A stretch of DNA of 50,876 bases from JAXMAR01 sp046350295 (GTDB lineage Bacteria; Planctomycetota; Planctomycetia; Gemmatales; Gemmataceae). The position numbers and the translations under genes were made by a program. Positions 27,322 through 35,603 of this stretch are shown piece by piece (position 1 is the stretch's first letter; the number at the start of each line of letters is the position of its first letter). The stretch is from positions 1 to 50,876 of the forward strand of contig JAXMAR010000051.1 in the NCBI GenBank assembly GCA_046350295.1, in the 5' to 3' direction. The notes beneath the pieces were generated by a model, which saw only the letters and a list, made by a program, of their open reading frames with translations, did no database searches and was not told the DNA's origin.

Positions 27322-28257
27322 ATGCGAACACTCATCACCGGCGGCGCCGGCTTCGTCGGCTCTCACCTCTGCGAACGTTTCCTCGCCGAGGGGCACGAGG
27401 TCCTCTGCGTCGACAACTTCATCACCGGCGCCGCCAACAACGTCGCCCACCTCGACGGCTCCCCCGGCTTCAGCTTCAAGTGCCACGACATCTCGCAGCC
27501 GATCCACATCGACGGCCCGATCGACAACATCCTCCACTTCGCCTCCCCGGCCAGCCCCGTCGACTATCTGCGCCACCCGATCCCCACGCTCAAGGTCGGG
27601 TCCCTCGGCACACACAACACGCTCGGTCTCGCCAAGGCCAAGAACGCCCGCTATCTCCTCGCCAGCACCAGCGAGGTCTACGGCGATCCGGAAGTCCACC
27701 CGCAGCGCGAGGACTACTGGGGCCACGTCAACCCCATCGGCGTCCGCGGCGTTTACGACGAGGCCAAACGCTTCGCCGAAGCCATGACGATGGCCTACCA
27801 CCGCTACCACGGCGTCAATACCCATATCGTCCGCATCTTCAATACCTACGGCGAACGCATGCGCCTCGACGACGGCCGCGTCGTCCCCAACCTCATGGGT
27901 CAGGCCCTGCGCGGCGAGCCCCTCACCGTCTACGGCGACGGCGCGCAGACGCGCAGCTTCTGCTACGTCGCCGATCTGGTCGACGGCATCTTCCGCCTCC
28001 TCTTCAGCGACTTCCACGAGCCGGTGAATCTCGGCAACCCGAACGAGGTCTCGATCCTCGATTTCGCCAAGGAGATCCTGGAATTGACGGGGAGCAAGAG
28101 CAAGATCGAGTTCAAGCCGCTGCCGCAAGACGACCCGCGCGTGCGCCGGCCGGACATCACGCGGGCCAAGACCGTGCTGGGCTGGGAGCCGAAAGTAGAG
28201 CGGCGCGAGGGGATGCGGCGGACGCTGGAGTATTTTCAGCGTGCGGTGAAAAAATAG
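27322..28257 (+). CDS. UDP-glucuronate decarboxylase (UDP-xylose synthase), SDR family
   Basis: The 311-aa extended SDR has the NAD-binding start MRTLITGGAGFVGSHLCERF and VDNFITGAANNVAHL. The catalytic STSEVYGDPEVHPQ and YxxxK motif (VYDEAKRFAEA, about residue 144) follow, together with NTYGERMRLDDGRVVPN and FCYVADLVDGI. These blocks match UDP-glucuronate decarboxylase more than GDP-mannose or UDP-glucose epimerases (HPASPVDYLRHPIPT and SLGTHNTLGLAKAKNARY-type sections are typical). The product, UDP-xylose, feeds cell-envelope polysaccharides. It is the sole plus-strand gene here; its divergent neighbour is fmdD. Confidence 0.9.
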   Translation: MRTLITGGAGFVGSHLCERFLAEGHEVLCVDNFITGAANNVAHLDGSPGFSFKCHDISQPIHIDGPIDNILHFASPASPVDYLRHPIPTLKVGSLGTHNTLGLAKAKNARYLLASTSEVYGDPEVHPQREDYWGHVNPIGVRGVYDEAKRFAEAMTMAYHRYHGVNTHIVRIFNTYGERMRLDDGRVVPNLMGQALRGEPLTVYGDGAQTRSFCYVADLVDGIFRLLFSDFHEPVNLGNPNEVSILDFAKEILELTGSKSKIEFKPLPQDDPRVRRPDITRAKTVLGWEPKVERREGMRRTLEYFQRAVKK

Positions 28258-28304
28258 AGCAGACTCGGACCCTCGGAGGATTTCTTTCGCTCGGCGCCGA
28301 AAAC

Positions 28305-29714
28305 CTACGCCACCAATCCTTCCACCACGTGCCCATGCACGTCTGTCAGCCGCCGATTCGTCCCGTTGTGCAGGAACGTCAACCGCGTGTGGTCGATGCC
28401 CAAAAGATGCAGGATGGTCGCGTGCAAGTCGTAGCAGTAATGGGGCTCGATCGCCCGCCAGCCCCATTCGTCGCTCTCGCCGATCGCCACGCCGGCACGG
28501 ATGCCCGCTCCCGCCAGCCAGCCGATTCCCGTGCCGCCGTTGTGGTCCCGCCCCTCGCTGCCCTGGCTGAACGGCTGCCGGCCGAACTCGGTGCTCCAGA
28601 CGACGAGCGTGTCCTCCATCAGCCCGCGCCGCTTGAGGTCCTCCAGCAGTGCCGCGATCGGCTGATCGGTCGCCTGCGTCATCGGCGGCAGCTCCCGGGC
28701 GATGCTCGTGTGGTTGTCCCAGTTGCCGCTGGCCCCGCTCGCCCCGGACCAGACCTGTACGAAGCGCACGCCGCGTTCGATGAGCCGCCGCGCCGTCAAG
28801 CAGCTCTTGGCGAAGGTGTCGGTCGCCGGCTGGCCCACGCCATAGAGCCGACGCGTCGCCTCCGTCTCGCGCGCCAGGTCCAGCGCCTCCGGCGCGGCCG
28901 CCTGCATCCGCGCCGCCAATTCGTAGCTGGCGATCCGCGCTTCCAGCCGGGTGTCCCCCGGGTTCTCCGCCAGATGCATCCGGTTGAGCTGATCGAGCAC
29001 ACCGCGGCCGTCGCGCTCGCTCGCCTCCGTGATAAAGCTCGCGGATGCCGGCGGCCGGATCGCCGCGATCGGCGTCGGGCTACCCAGCCGCAACACCGTT
29101 CCCGCGTGCTGCACGGGGAGGAAGCCGGATGAGAAGTTGCCGGCATTGTTGTAAGGCAAGCCACGCGCGTCCGGCAGCACCACGAACGTCGGCAGATCAT
29201 CGGTAATACGTCCCAGCCCGTAGCTCAGCCACGCGCCAAGGCACGGGAAACCGGGCAGGATGAAGCCGGTGTTCATCATGTAGCTGGCCGGGCCGTGGAC
29301 GTTGCTCTTCGACGCGAGGTTGAGGATGAACGCGATGTCGTCGACGTGCCGGGCCAGGTTCGGGAAGACGCTCGACACCCAGCGCCCGCATTCGCCATAA
29401 CGGCGGAAGGTGAACGGACTGCCGAGAACGGCGCCCGGCGTGGACGTCACGGCCTCGACGTGTCCACCCGGATTGAACACTTCTCCATGCCGGCGATTGA
29501 GCAGCGGCTTGTAGTCGAAGGTATCGACCTGGCTCGCCCCGCCGTTCATGAAGAGCTGGATGACGCGCCGTGCCCGGGCGCGATGATGCACGCCGCCGTT
29601 GAGCCCGGCCTCGGACGGCGTGCCGCGCAGACTCTCCTCCGCCAGCAGGTGGGCCAGCGCGATGCCGCCCAGGCCGCCGCCGACATGCCAGAGGAAGTTG
29701 CGTCGCGTGAGCAT
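28305..29714 (-). CDS. DUF1501 family exported protein
   Basis: The 469-aa protein starts with a Tat-like signal (TRRNFLWHVGGGLGGIALAHLLAEE). The DUF1501 core has IQLFMNGGASQVDTFDYKP, VDDIAFILNLASKSNVHGPASYM, GSWLSYGLGRITDD-like blocks and WSTEFGRQPFSQGSEGRDHN. These proteins have an alkaline-phosphatase/sulfatase-like fold and are very abundant in planctomycetes, usually next to a DUF1553/DUF1549 cytochrome partner. No such partner is next to this copy, so it is an orphan. The substrate is unknown. The second REP-like element lies just upstream. Confidence 0.9.
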   Translation of the reverse strand: MLTRRNFLWHVGGGLGGIALAHLLAEESLRGTPSEAGLNGGVHHRARARRVIQLFMNGGASQVDTFDYKPLLNRRHGEVFNPGGHVEAVTSTPGAVLGSPFTFRRYGECGRWVSSVFPNLARHVDDIAFILNLASKSNVHGPASYMMNTGFILPGFPCLGAWLSYGLGRITDDLPTFVVLPDARGLPYNNAGNFSSGFLPVQHAGTVLRLGSPTPIAAIRPPASASFITEASERDGRGVLDQLNRMHLAENPGDTRLEARIASYELAARMQAAAPEALDLARETEATRRLYGVGQPATDTFAKSCLTARRLIERGVRFVQVWSGASGASGNWDNHTSIARELPPMTQATDQPIAALLEDLKRRGLMEDTLVVWSTEFGRQPFSQGSEGRDHNGGTGIGWLAGAGIRAGVAIGESDEWGWRAIEPHYCYDLHATILHLLGIDHTRLTFLHNGTNRRLTDVHGHVVEGLVA

Positions 29715-29774
29715 AGGCTCTCAAAGTCCGGTCAATGCGCCGGGGGCAGGGCGCCAACGCAAGCGCCGAATACG

Positions 29775-29871
29775 AGGCTGTTTCAAAACGGGGACTGTCC
29801 CTTTACCATCGCCCGGAAAACTGGGTAATCTGACAAAACGAGAGGGACAGTCCCCGTTTTTGAAACAGCCT
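29775..29871. repeat. REP/MITE-like inverted repeat, copy 2
   Basis: Arms of 28 and 29 bp (29775-29802 and 29843-29871) are perfect inverse copies except for one extra A, enclosing 40 bp. They share the GGGAC-W-GTCCC(C)GTTT core with copy 1 but end in TGAAACAGCC instead of TTGCAAAGCC. It is a dispersed family with variable outer flanks. It lies between the divergent DUF1501 gene and the next plus-strand gene. Confidence 0.8.
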
Positions 29872-29891
29872 TTAAGCCGTTTGCGAGTCCC

Positions 29892-30248
29892 ATGCCGATG
29901 TCCAAACTACCCATCTCCTCGCACACTTCTCCAGGTTCATCTTGGCTGGGACGTGGAGCGATTGCGAGGTTGGTTGCGCTCGCGCAAGAAGGTCAGCGCC
30001 ACGGGCCGGTCATGGAGTTGTTCTACGACAATCAGTTAAGACTCGCGGCCGATGACCCGCCGCGGCGGCCTATCGCGGGCGTTGGGGATGTCTTCACGGT
30101 AGATGGTGGCGAGTCGTGGGCCGTTCACCTGCTCGAGGAGAACGAGCCACGGATCGTGGACGACTCCATCATCACCAGTACCCAGCAAGTGAAGATCGTA
30201 TGCGTCAACGGCCGCACCGGCGCAGCCAACTGGGCTTTGACGCTCTGA
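29892..30248 (+). CDS. Hypothetical protein (118 aa)
   Basis: A soluble protein whose C-terminal two thirds look real (VMELFYDNQLRLAADDPPRR then IVDDSIITSTQQVKIVCVNG). I do not recognise it. Translation may begin later, at the ATG near 30012, because the first 40 residues are low quality. It precedes the antitoxin-like gene at 30363 by about 115 bp. Low certainty. Confidence 0.35.
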   Translation: MPMSKLPISSHTSPGSSWLGRGAIARLVALAQEGQRHGPVMELFYDNQLRLAADDPPRRPIAGVGDVFTVDGGESWAVHLLEENEPRIVDDSIITSTQQVKIVCVNGRTGAANWALTL

Positions 30249-30362
30249 GAGCCCTGAATGAACCAACTTGTTTGGCCTGGGGAAACGGAGTATCGTTGAA
30301 CTAATGAACAATGACCCAGGACGCCGCGCCCGGCGCAGCGACAGTTTGATCAGCCGAGTTCC

Positions 30363-30572
30363 ATGAAGACCACCGAAACAACGCCGACGCCCGCCGAACT
30401 CCGCGCCAGTCTCCACGAAGCTCTTGATCGCTTGACCAAAGGGACACGCGATCTCGATGCCGCAAAGAGCGCGTCCGAACGCATGGATCGCATGCGGGAG
30501 GAGAATCGCCGCCTACTCGGCGAGCAGGAGAGCGCCGTCCAGTTGATCCGAGAAGCCCGTGACCGCCGATGA
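30363..30572 (+). CDS. Antitoxin-like helical protein
   Basis: The 69-aa product is a charged helix (ASLHEALDRLTKGTRDLDAAKSASERMDRMREENRRLL). Its stop overlaps the start of the PIN gene as ATGA (30569-30572), as in the pair at 21289. It is likely the antitoxin of that damaged toxin. Its DNA-binding family is not recognised. Confidence 0.55.
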   Translation: MKTTETTPTPAELRASLHEALDRLTKGTRDLDAAKSASERMDRMREENRRLLGEQESAVQLIREARDRR

Positions 30573-30994
30573 AGTACGTCCTCGACTCATCGGTGGCGCT
30601 GAAATGGTCCTTCCCGAGCGCGACTCGGCGAAAGCGATTCGCCTTCGCGACGACTTCAACGCCGCGATTCACGAGCTTGTCACGCCGGACATCTTTCTTT
30701 CGGAGATCGCCAACGGCCTCGCGTCGGCCGAACGCCCGGGCAGGATCAGGACCGGCGAAGCCTTTATTTTCTTCCATGATGTGATTCAAAACTGCCCGGC
30801 CATTCGATCCACATCGCAGTTGCTCATTCGCGCTATCGAGATTGCGCTTTCGACGCGCGAAGCAGTCTACGATTGCATCTACGTCGCGCTTGCGGAACAG
30901 GAGGGCTGTGAAATTGGTGAGCGCGGACGATCTACTCGCGCGCAAGCTTCGGCCGTTGTTCCCATTCCTGCTTCGCCTCGTGGACATCCCTTGA
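30569..30994 (+). pseudogene. PIN-domain toxin broken by two indels
   Basis: ATG 30569 opens MKYVLDSSVALKW, the PIN start with its first Asp. The frame then changes near 30606: one G is missing from the GG run (TGG(G)TCC), and the fold continues as VLPERDSAKAIRLRDDF...FLSEIANGL...YDCIYVALAEQEGC. A second change near 30913 (one extra A in GAAATT) leads back to the original frame, ending LVSADDLLARKLRPLFPFL at 30994. So a -1 and a +1 indel lie in short homopolymers. If they are sequencing errors the gene is intact; if real, the toxin is dead. Confidence 0.72.
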
Positions 30995-31063
30995 AGACAA
31001 GGCCACCGCGCCCACGTGCATCGCCCCGCCGTGTCTGGTATCCTTGGCCCTCGGAGGTTCCCC

Positions 31064-33316
31064 ATGCGTCGCTGCGCCCTCTTCGCCTTTGTCTTCTGTC
31101 CCGCTCTCGCCCTCGCCCAGGACGCCAACCGCTGGCGCCGGCTGGACGACGCCGCCATCCTCGGCGCGCGCTCTGATATCCCTCTCGGCTACGCGGCCGG
31201 CCTGAAGCGCTTCATCGTTCTGGGTGGGCGAACTTCCTGGGGTGATTACAAGAAGCCGCGCTCTTACGACGTCTTGCAGCTCGACCTCAAGGAGGGCCGC
31301 TGGGAGAACGCGTTTCCAGCCGGCAAGGACTGGGGTCCGCGCTTCGGCGCGGCGACGGCGCCGGCATGGAAGAGCGAGGCCTTCGGCCTGCGCGACGTCG
31401 AAGGGAACCTGCGGCCCAACTGGACCGTGTACGGCACGTTCTCCCTCGGCCGGAAGTTCGATTACGATCCGGACACCGATACCTTCCTCATGTACCTCGG
31501 CGGCTACACGCTCCGCTACGACCCGGCCAAGCGTGCCTGGAGCGATCTCGCCCCGCCGACCCATCCCGAGAAAGAGCTGGGCGGCGTCCTGCTCTGGAGT
31601 TCGCTCTGCTACGACCGGCACAACAAACGCTTCGTCCTCTTCGGCGGCGGCAACGTCGAAACGGAACGCGGCGCCCCGGGAACGTGGGTTTACGAGCCGA
31701 AAGCGAACGTCTGGAAGCGGCTCGATCTCGAAGTGCAGCCGCCGCCGCGCGCCAACTCGCGACTGGTCTACGATCCGCTCGCGAAGAAAGTCGTCCTATT
31801 CGGCGGCGATCAACTCGATCAGCTTGTGGCCGATACGTGGACCTTCGACGTGACGCGCGACCGCTGGGAGGAGCTCAGGACCGAGCGTGCGCCGGCGCCG
31901 CGCGCGGGGCACGCCTTGCTCTGGCTGCCCAAGGCGAAGAAGGTGCTTCTGCTCGGAGGTTACACATACACGTCGACCACCGAATACGTCGCGAGCCTCT
32001 ACCAGCCGCTGCCGCTCGAGGCCTGGACGCTCGACATCGCTCGCGGCCGCTGGGACCTCGTCGGTCACTGGCCGGAAAAAGGGGGCCCGGTCAGCGAGCG
32101 GAATCGCTTTCTCCCCGCCGCTGTCGACGACGATGACCGCGTGTTGATCCTTTCCAACAACACGCCCTGGCTCTGTCCGATCGACGCAGCCAAAAGCGAC
32201 GAGGCGGCGGCGAAGAAACTCGGCGTCGGACCGGGCGCCGTCGTGCGGCGAACGGGCTCGCATGATCCGGCCTGGTATCGGGACGCGCCGCCCGCCGATC
32301 CGAAAGCGCTCGCGGCGGAGTTGAAGGACCTGCCGGCCAACACGTGGGTCCGGCGCAAGACGCCGAAGCGGCCCGGCATGAACATGGACTGGGGCTCGGC
32401 CGTGTTCGCGCCGGAGCTGGACCTGATCCTGCGCTTTTCGGGCGGGCACTCGGCCTACAGCGGTACCGCGCCGCAGGTCTACGACGTGCGGACCGATCGC
32501 TGGCGCCTGCCGTTCGCCCCCGAGTATCCGATCGACTTCGTCTACAGCAATGATCAGGTGCACGGCGAGTGGAGCTTCAAGGGGAACCCGTGGATGACGG
32601 GGCACACGTACAAGTCGACGGGGTACGACCCGAAAGTGCGCGGCCTCGTCTTCGCCGCCCACAACTACACGTTCGTTTTCGACCCGGCCAAGGATCGCTG
32701 GCGCCGGGCCGAGAAGAAAAGCCCGTTCACGGCGGACTTCTACAACACGACGCTCTGCGCCACGCCCGCAGGCGTCGTCGCCTGGGGAACGAAGCGCGGC
32801 GGCGGGCCGGGCCTGTGGCGGCTCGACGGGAAGACGCTTGCCTGGATACCGCTGCCCCTCAAGGGGGAGTTGCCGCAGCGCAGTCCGGACCGGCACGGCA
32901 TGGCCTACGACCGCAAACGCGACCGGTTGCTCTTTCTTAGCGACGTGGGGAAGGAGAAGGGAAAGATCGCCGCGTACGACTTCAAGACCGGCGCCGCAAC
33001 CTGGCTCGACGTCGCGCCGCTGCCGGTCTCGTTCCGCGAAGCGATCTACGTCGACCACCTCGACGCCGTCCTCGTCGGCGCCCACATCAAGGGAGCGGAC
33101 GGGAGGACGCTCTGGCCCTTTTTCGATTGCGCGGCCAACGCCTGGCAAGGTATCGTTCTGGACGGCGACGACCCGGTCGGCAAGAAGGCGTTCAACAACT
33201 CGCTCGGGCTGATGTACGATCCGGGGCGACGCCTGGTGTGGGGAGTCGGGCAGCACAGCGAGGTGTTCGTGCTGCGATTCGATGCGTCGGGACTGCGCCG
33301 GCTCGACGTGAAGTGA
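31064..33316 (+). CDS. Secreted Kelch-repeat beta-propeller protein
   Basis: The 750-aa product starts at ATG 31064 with GGAGG six bases upstream and a signal peptide (MRRCALFAFVFCPALALAQ). Two sets of Kelch repeats follow, with their 'GG then W' pattern: FIVLGGRTSWGDYKKPRSYDV, FVLFGGGNVETERGAPGTWVY, KVVLFGGDQLDQLVADTWTFD and KKVLLLGGYTYTSTTEY. A long intervening region with FSGGHSAYSGTAPQVYDV and further blades follows. It probably binds or modifies an extracellular ligand; no catalytic residues are recognised. It is followed directly by the alpha/beta hydrolase gene and may be co-transcribed. Confidence 0.85.
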   Translation: MRRCALFAFVFCPALALAQDANRWRRLDDAAILGARSDIPLGYAAGLKRFIVLGGRTSWGDYKKPRSYDVLQLDLKEGRWENAFPAGKDWGPRFGAATAPAWKSEAFGLRDVEGNLRPNWTVYGTFSLGRKFDYDPDTDTFLMYLGGYTLRYDPAKRAWSDLAPPTHPEKELGGVLLWSSLCYDRHNKRFVLFGGGNVETERGAPGTWVYEPKANVWKRLDLEVQPPPRANSRLVYDPLAKKVVLFGGDQLDQLVADTWTFDVTRDRWEELRTERAPAPRAGHALLWLPKAKKVLLLGGYTYTSTTEYVASLYQPLPLEAWTLDIARGRWDLVGHWPEKGGPVSERNRFLPAAVDDDDRVLILSNNTPWLCPIDAAKSDEAAAKKLGVGPGAVVRRTGSHDPAWYRDAPPADPKALAAELKDLPANTWVRRKTPKRPGMNMDWGSAVFAPELDLILRFSGGHSAYSGTAPQVYDVRTDRWRLPFAPEYPIDFVYSNDQVHGEWSFKGNPWMTGHTYKSTGYDPKVRGLVFAAHNYTFVFDPAKDRWRRAEKKSPFTADFYNTTLCATPAGVVAWGTKRGGGPGLWRLDGKTLAWIPLPLKGELPQRSPDRHGMAYDRKRDRLLFLSDVGKEKGKIAAYDFKTGAATWLDVAPLPVSFREAIYVDHLDAVLVGAHIKGADGRTLWPFFDCAANAWQGIVLDGDDPVGKKAFNNSLGLMYDPGRRLVWGVGQHSEVFVLRFDASGLRRLDVK

Positions 33317-34138
33317 ATGGTGCGCCCCGGCGTAGCGGCGGAGGGCTCGTGCGGAGAGCCTCGTGCGGAGAGCCTCGTGCTGACGTTCCTCGAAAACAAG
33401 CTGTTGTTCAGGCCCGCCTCCGCGGCCGAAGACTGGCAGCCCGCGCCGATCCCGCAGATCGAGGACGTCGATCTGCAAAGCGCCGACGGCACGCCGATTC
33501 ACGCCTGGTACCTCCCGCATCCGACCAGCCGGGGCGCTGTCCTCTACTTCCATGGCAATGCCGGCAACCTCAGCCATCGTGGCTTTTCCATCGTCAAGCT
33601 GCGCGAGGCGCTTGGCTGCGCCGTGCTCATCGTCGACTATCCCGGCTACGGCAAGAGTGGCGGCCGGCCCAGCGAGAAGGGTTGCTATCTCGCCGCGGAT
33701 GTCGCCTACACGTGGCTCACGGAGCAGAAAGGCTTCGCCGGGGAGAACATCCTTCTTTTCGGCGCTTCGCTCGGCGGCGCTGTCGCGGTGGACCTGGCCC
33801 GGCATCGGCCGCACCGGGCGCTCGTGTTGATCAAGACGTTCACCTCGGCCCCCGATGTCGGGGCCCGCTATTATCCCTGGCTTCCCGTCCGCTGGTTGAT
33901 GCGGAACCGCTTCAACAGCCGGGAAAAGATCAAGGATGTACACACGCCTGTGTTCGTCGCCCACGGGGACGGCGACCGCATCATTCCCTTTCCGATCGGC
34001 AAGGAACTTTACGAAGCGGCGAACGAGCCGAAGGCGTTTTTGGTGCTGGAAGGGCAGGACCACAATGATCGGCTGGGGGAGGGGTTCTTCCGGGGACTCT
34101 TGCCCTTTCTGAGGGAGCATGCGCCCCTGCCGGAGTGA
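33317..34138 (+). CDS. Alpha/beta hydrolase (BEM46/ABHD13-like serine hydrolase)
   Basis: The 273-aa protein has the alpha/beta hydrolase signature: oxyanion region YFHGNAGNLSHR, IVDYPGYGKSGG, nucleophile elbow GASLGGA, the acid in HGDGDRIIPF and the His in GQDHNDRLGEGFF. The N-terminus is uncertain: a 14-bp tandem duplication (33351-33378) lies in this part, and the homologous start FLENKLLF suggests a GTG at 33377 as the true start. It directly follows the Kelch gene (the ATG adjoins its stop). The substrate cannot be inferred. Confidence 0.85.
   Translation: MVRPGVAAEGSCGEPRAESLVLTFLENKLLFRPASAAEDWQPAPIPQIEDVDLQSADGTPIHAWYLPHPTSRGAVLYFHGNAGNLSHRGFSIVKLREALGCAVLIVDYPGYGKSGGRPSEKGCYLAADVAYTWLTEQKGFAGENILLFGASLGGAVAVDLARHRPHRALVLIKTFTSAPDVGARYYPWLPVRWLMRNRFNSREKIKDVHTPVFVAHGDGDRIIPFPIGKELYEAANEPKAFLVLEGQDHNDRLGEGFFRGLLPFLREHAPLPE
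33351..33378. repeat. 14-bp tandem duplication in the hydrolase 5' end
   Basis: GCGGAGAGCCTCGT occurs twice in tandem. The unit is not a multiple of three, so a gain or loss of one copy would change the frame of the long-start reading but not of the GTG-start reading at 33377. Confidence 0.85.
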
Positions 34139-34618
34139 CGGACGGTTTGTTTTTTTTTCGATTCGCGCGCAAGGATTGCGTTCCGGTGCGTCTACGATTA
34201 TTGCGGCCAAGGGCGCCGCGGTGCGCCATTTGATGGCGGAGCGTTTGCGGCGTGAAAGACCTTTAGGGAAAAGCGCGTCGCGCCGCGGGAATGAGCGATC
34301 CTCGTCCAGTTTTTGCATTTTTGCGATATCTTGGGGGAGGAACCGCGTCTATAATTGCGGGAGACTGCGGGGAATGAGCTGCCATGATGGCTCTGCCGTG
34401 GTTTCCGCTGATGGAACACTTTTGCCCTGAGAGTCGCGGGATGAGCATCCCGTGAATCCCTGCCCACGACGGGCTTTTTGTAGTAGTCCGGCGCTTCGGC
34501 GCATCGCCCAGCGATTTCGTCCAGCCCATTGGCCTCACGCAAACCGCGCCCCGGGCGCGCGGAACGTTTCGCTGTCCCTATTCCCAGGTAATCGCACTTA
34601 TTCTTCTTGGAGCAGGCC
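34139..34618 (+). other. Long spacer upstream of the repeat-protein gene
   Basis: No ORF with family resemblance was seen on either strand. A TATAAT hexamer at 34350-34355 could be a -10 element, but no good -35 is positioned for it. A short stem CGGGAT-GAGC-ATCCCG lies at 34437-34452. The predicted transcript would have a leader of roughly 260 nt. Confidence 0.45.
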
Positions 34619-35539
34619 ATGTTCCCGACACGTTGGCTCCTCAGCAGCGCACTGGTGCTTGTTGTCGCAGCTTCCCAGGCGTCCGCGCAGTTGCGGCTCT
34701 ATCCGAAGGGGGTTCCGGGCATACCACCGCTCAACAATTCCGCGAGCGGGAACGCCGGAAATGTTGGAAACGTGGGAAACGTCGGAAATGTTGGGAATGT
34801 CGGAAACGTTGGAAATGCAGGAAATGTAGGAAATCTCGGTAATCTGGGAAATTTAGGAAATATTGGCAATGTCGGAAACGTAGGAGGATTCAACGTCGGC
34901 GGCGGCTTCAACATCGGTGGTGGCGGCTTCAACATCGGTGGTGGCTTCAACGTCGGCGGCGGCTTCAATATCGGCGGTGGCTTTAACGTCGGCGGCGGCT
35001 TCAACATCGGCGGTGGTGGCTTCAACATCGGCGGCGGCGGCTTCAACGTCGGCGGCGGGTTCAATATCGGCGGTGGTGGTTTCAACGTGGGTGGCGGCTT
35101 CAACACCGGCGGCTTCAACTCGCTCCCGGGTCTGCAGGGTTACCTCGGCGCCCTCGGCGGCGGCGCGCTTGGCGGCGGCTTCAATATCGGCGGTGGTGGC
35201 TTCAACATCGGTGGCGGCGGCTTCAACATCGGTGGCGGTGGCTTCAACATCGGTGGTGGCGGATTCAACATCGGTGGTGGCGGCTTCAACATCGGCGGTG
35301 GCTTCAACATCGGTGGCGGCTTTAACATCGGCGGTGGCGGCTTCAACATTGGTGGCGGCGGCTTCAACATCGGCGGTGGTTTCAACATCGGTGGTGGCGG
35401 CTTCAACATCGGTGGCGGCTTTAACATCGGCGGTGGCGGCTTCAACATCGGTGGCGGTGGCTTCAACATCGGTGGCGGGAAGTTCGGCTTCTCGGGCGGC
35501 GCTATCGGCATGGCGCCCGAGACCCGCTATGGATTGTGA
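34619..35539 (+). CDS. Secreted repeat protein with (GNx)15 and about 27 FN(I/V)GGG(G) repeats
   Basis: The 306-aa product starts at ATG 34619 (GGAG seven bases upstream) with a signal peptide (FPTRWLLSSALVLVVAASQASAQ). Then come about 15 copies of a Gly-Asn-x triplet (GNV, GNA, GNL, GNI), followed by two arrays of FN[I/V/T]GGG(G), 12 and 15 copies, split by FNSLPGLQGYLGALGG. No Cys is present after the signal. The period (3, then 6-7) suggests a solenoid or polyproline-like bundle, not an enzyme. It may be a surface fibre, matrix or ice/cell-contact protein; this is inference. The terminator follows 28 bp after the stop. Confidence 0.8.
   Translation: MFPTRWLLSSALVLVVAASQASAQLRLYPKGVPGIPPLNNSASGNAGNVGNVGNVGNVGNVGNVGNAGNVGNLGNLGNLGNIGNVGNVGGFNVGGGFNIGGGGFNIGGGFNVGGGFNIGGGFNVGGGFNIGGGGFNIGGGGFNVGGGFNIGGGGFNVGGGFNTGGFNSLPGLQGYLGALGGGALGGGFNIGGGGFNIGGGGFNIGGGGFNIGGGGFNIGGGGFNIGGGFNIGGGFNIGGGGFNIGGGGFNIGGGFNIGGGGFNIGGGFNIGGGGFNIGGGGFNIGGGKFGFSGGAIGMAPETRYGL
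34745..35490 (+). repeat. In-gene tandem repeats of 9 bp and 18-21 bp
   Basis: The (GNx)n part is built from 9-bp units and the FNIGGG part from 18- and 21-bp units with shuffled synonymous GGT/GGC codons. The arrays are interrupted near 35110-35180. Because the repeats are divisible by three, all frames on both strands remain open; those frames are spurious. Confidence 0.9.
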
Positions 35540-35567
35540 GCGCAACCGCTCACCGGCGATACGCTTC

Positions 35568-35597
35568 GCCCCGACGCCTTAACGCCGGGGCTTTTTT
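35568..35597. terminator. Rho-independent terminator
   Basis: Stem GCCCCG (35568-35573) / CGGGGC (35586-35591) with a 12-nt loop, followed directly by TTTTTTC. It ends the repeat-protein transcript. The convergent CPBP gene ends at 35604, so it may act for both directions. Confidence 0.8.
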
Positions 35598-35603
35598 CTT
35601 TCC

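Noticed and set aside
31796..34318. 840-codon minus-strand open frame opposite the Kelch and hydrolase genes
   Set aside because: No conserved motifs; the plus strand has a signal peptide, Kelch repeats and an alpha/beta hydrolase.
34198..34620. 140-codon minus-strand ORF upstream of the repeat gene
   Set aside because: No homology-like motifs and no start context; probably chance.
34745..35490. CRISPR-like array
   Set aside because: Repeats are in-frame coding units of 9-21 bp without unique spacers.
34853..35545. Ala/Thr/Asp-rich minus-strand and Ser/Ala-rich plus-strand proteins within the repeat gene
   Set aside because: They arise because the repeat unit is a multiple of three; only the FNIGGG frame has a signal peptide and ribosome site.
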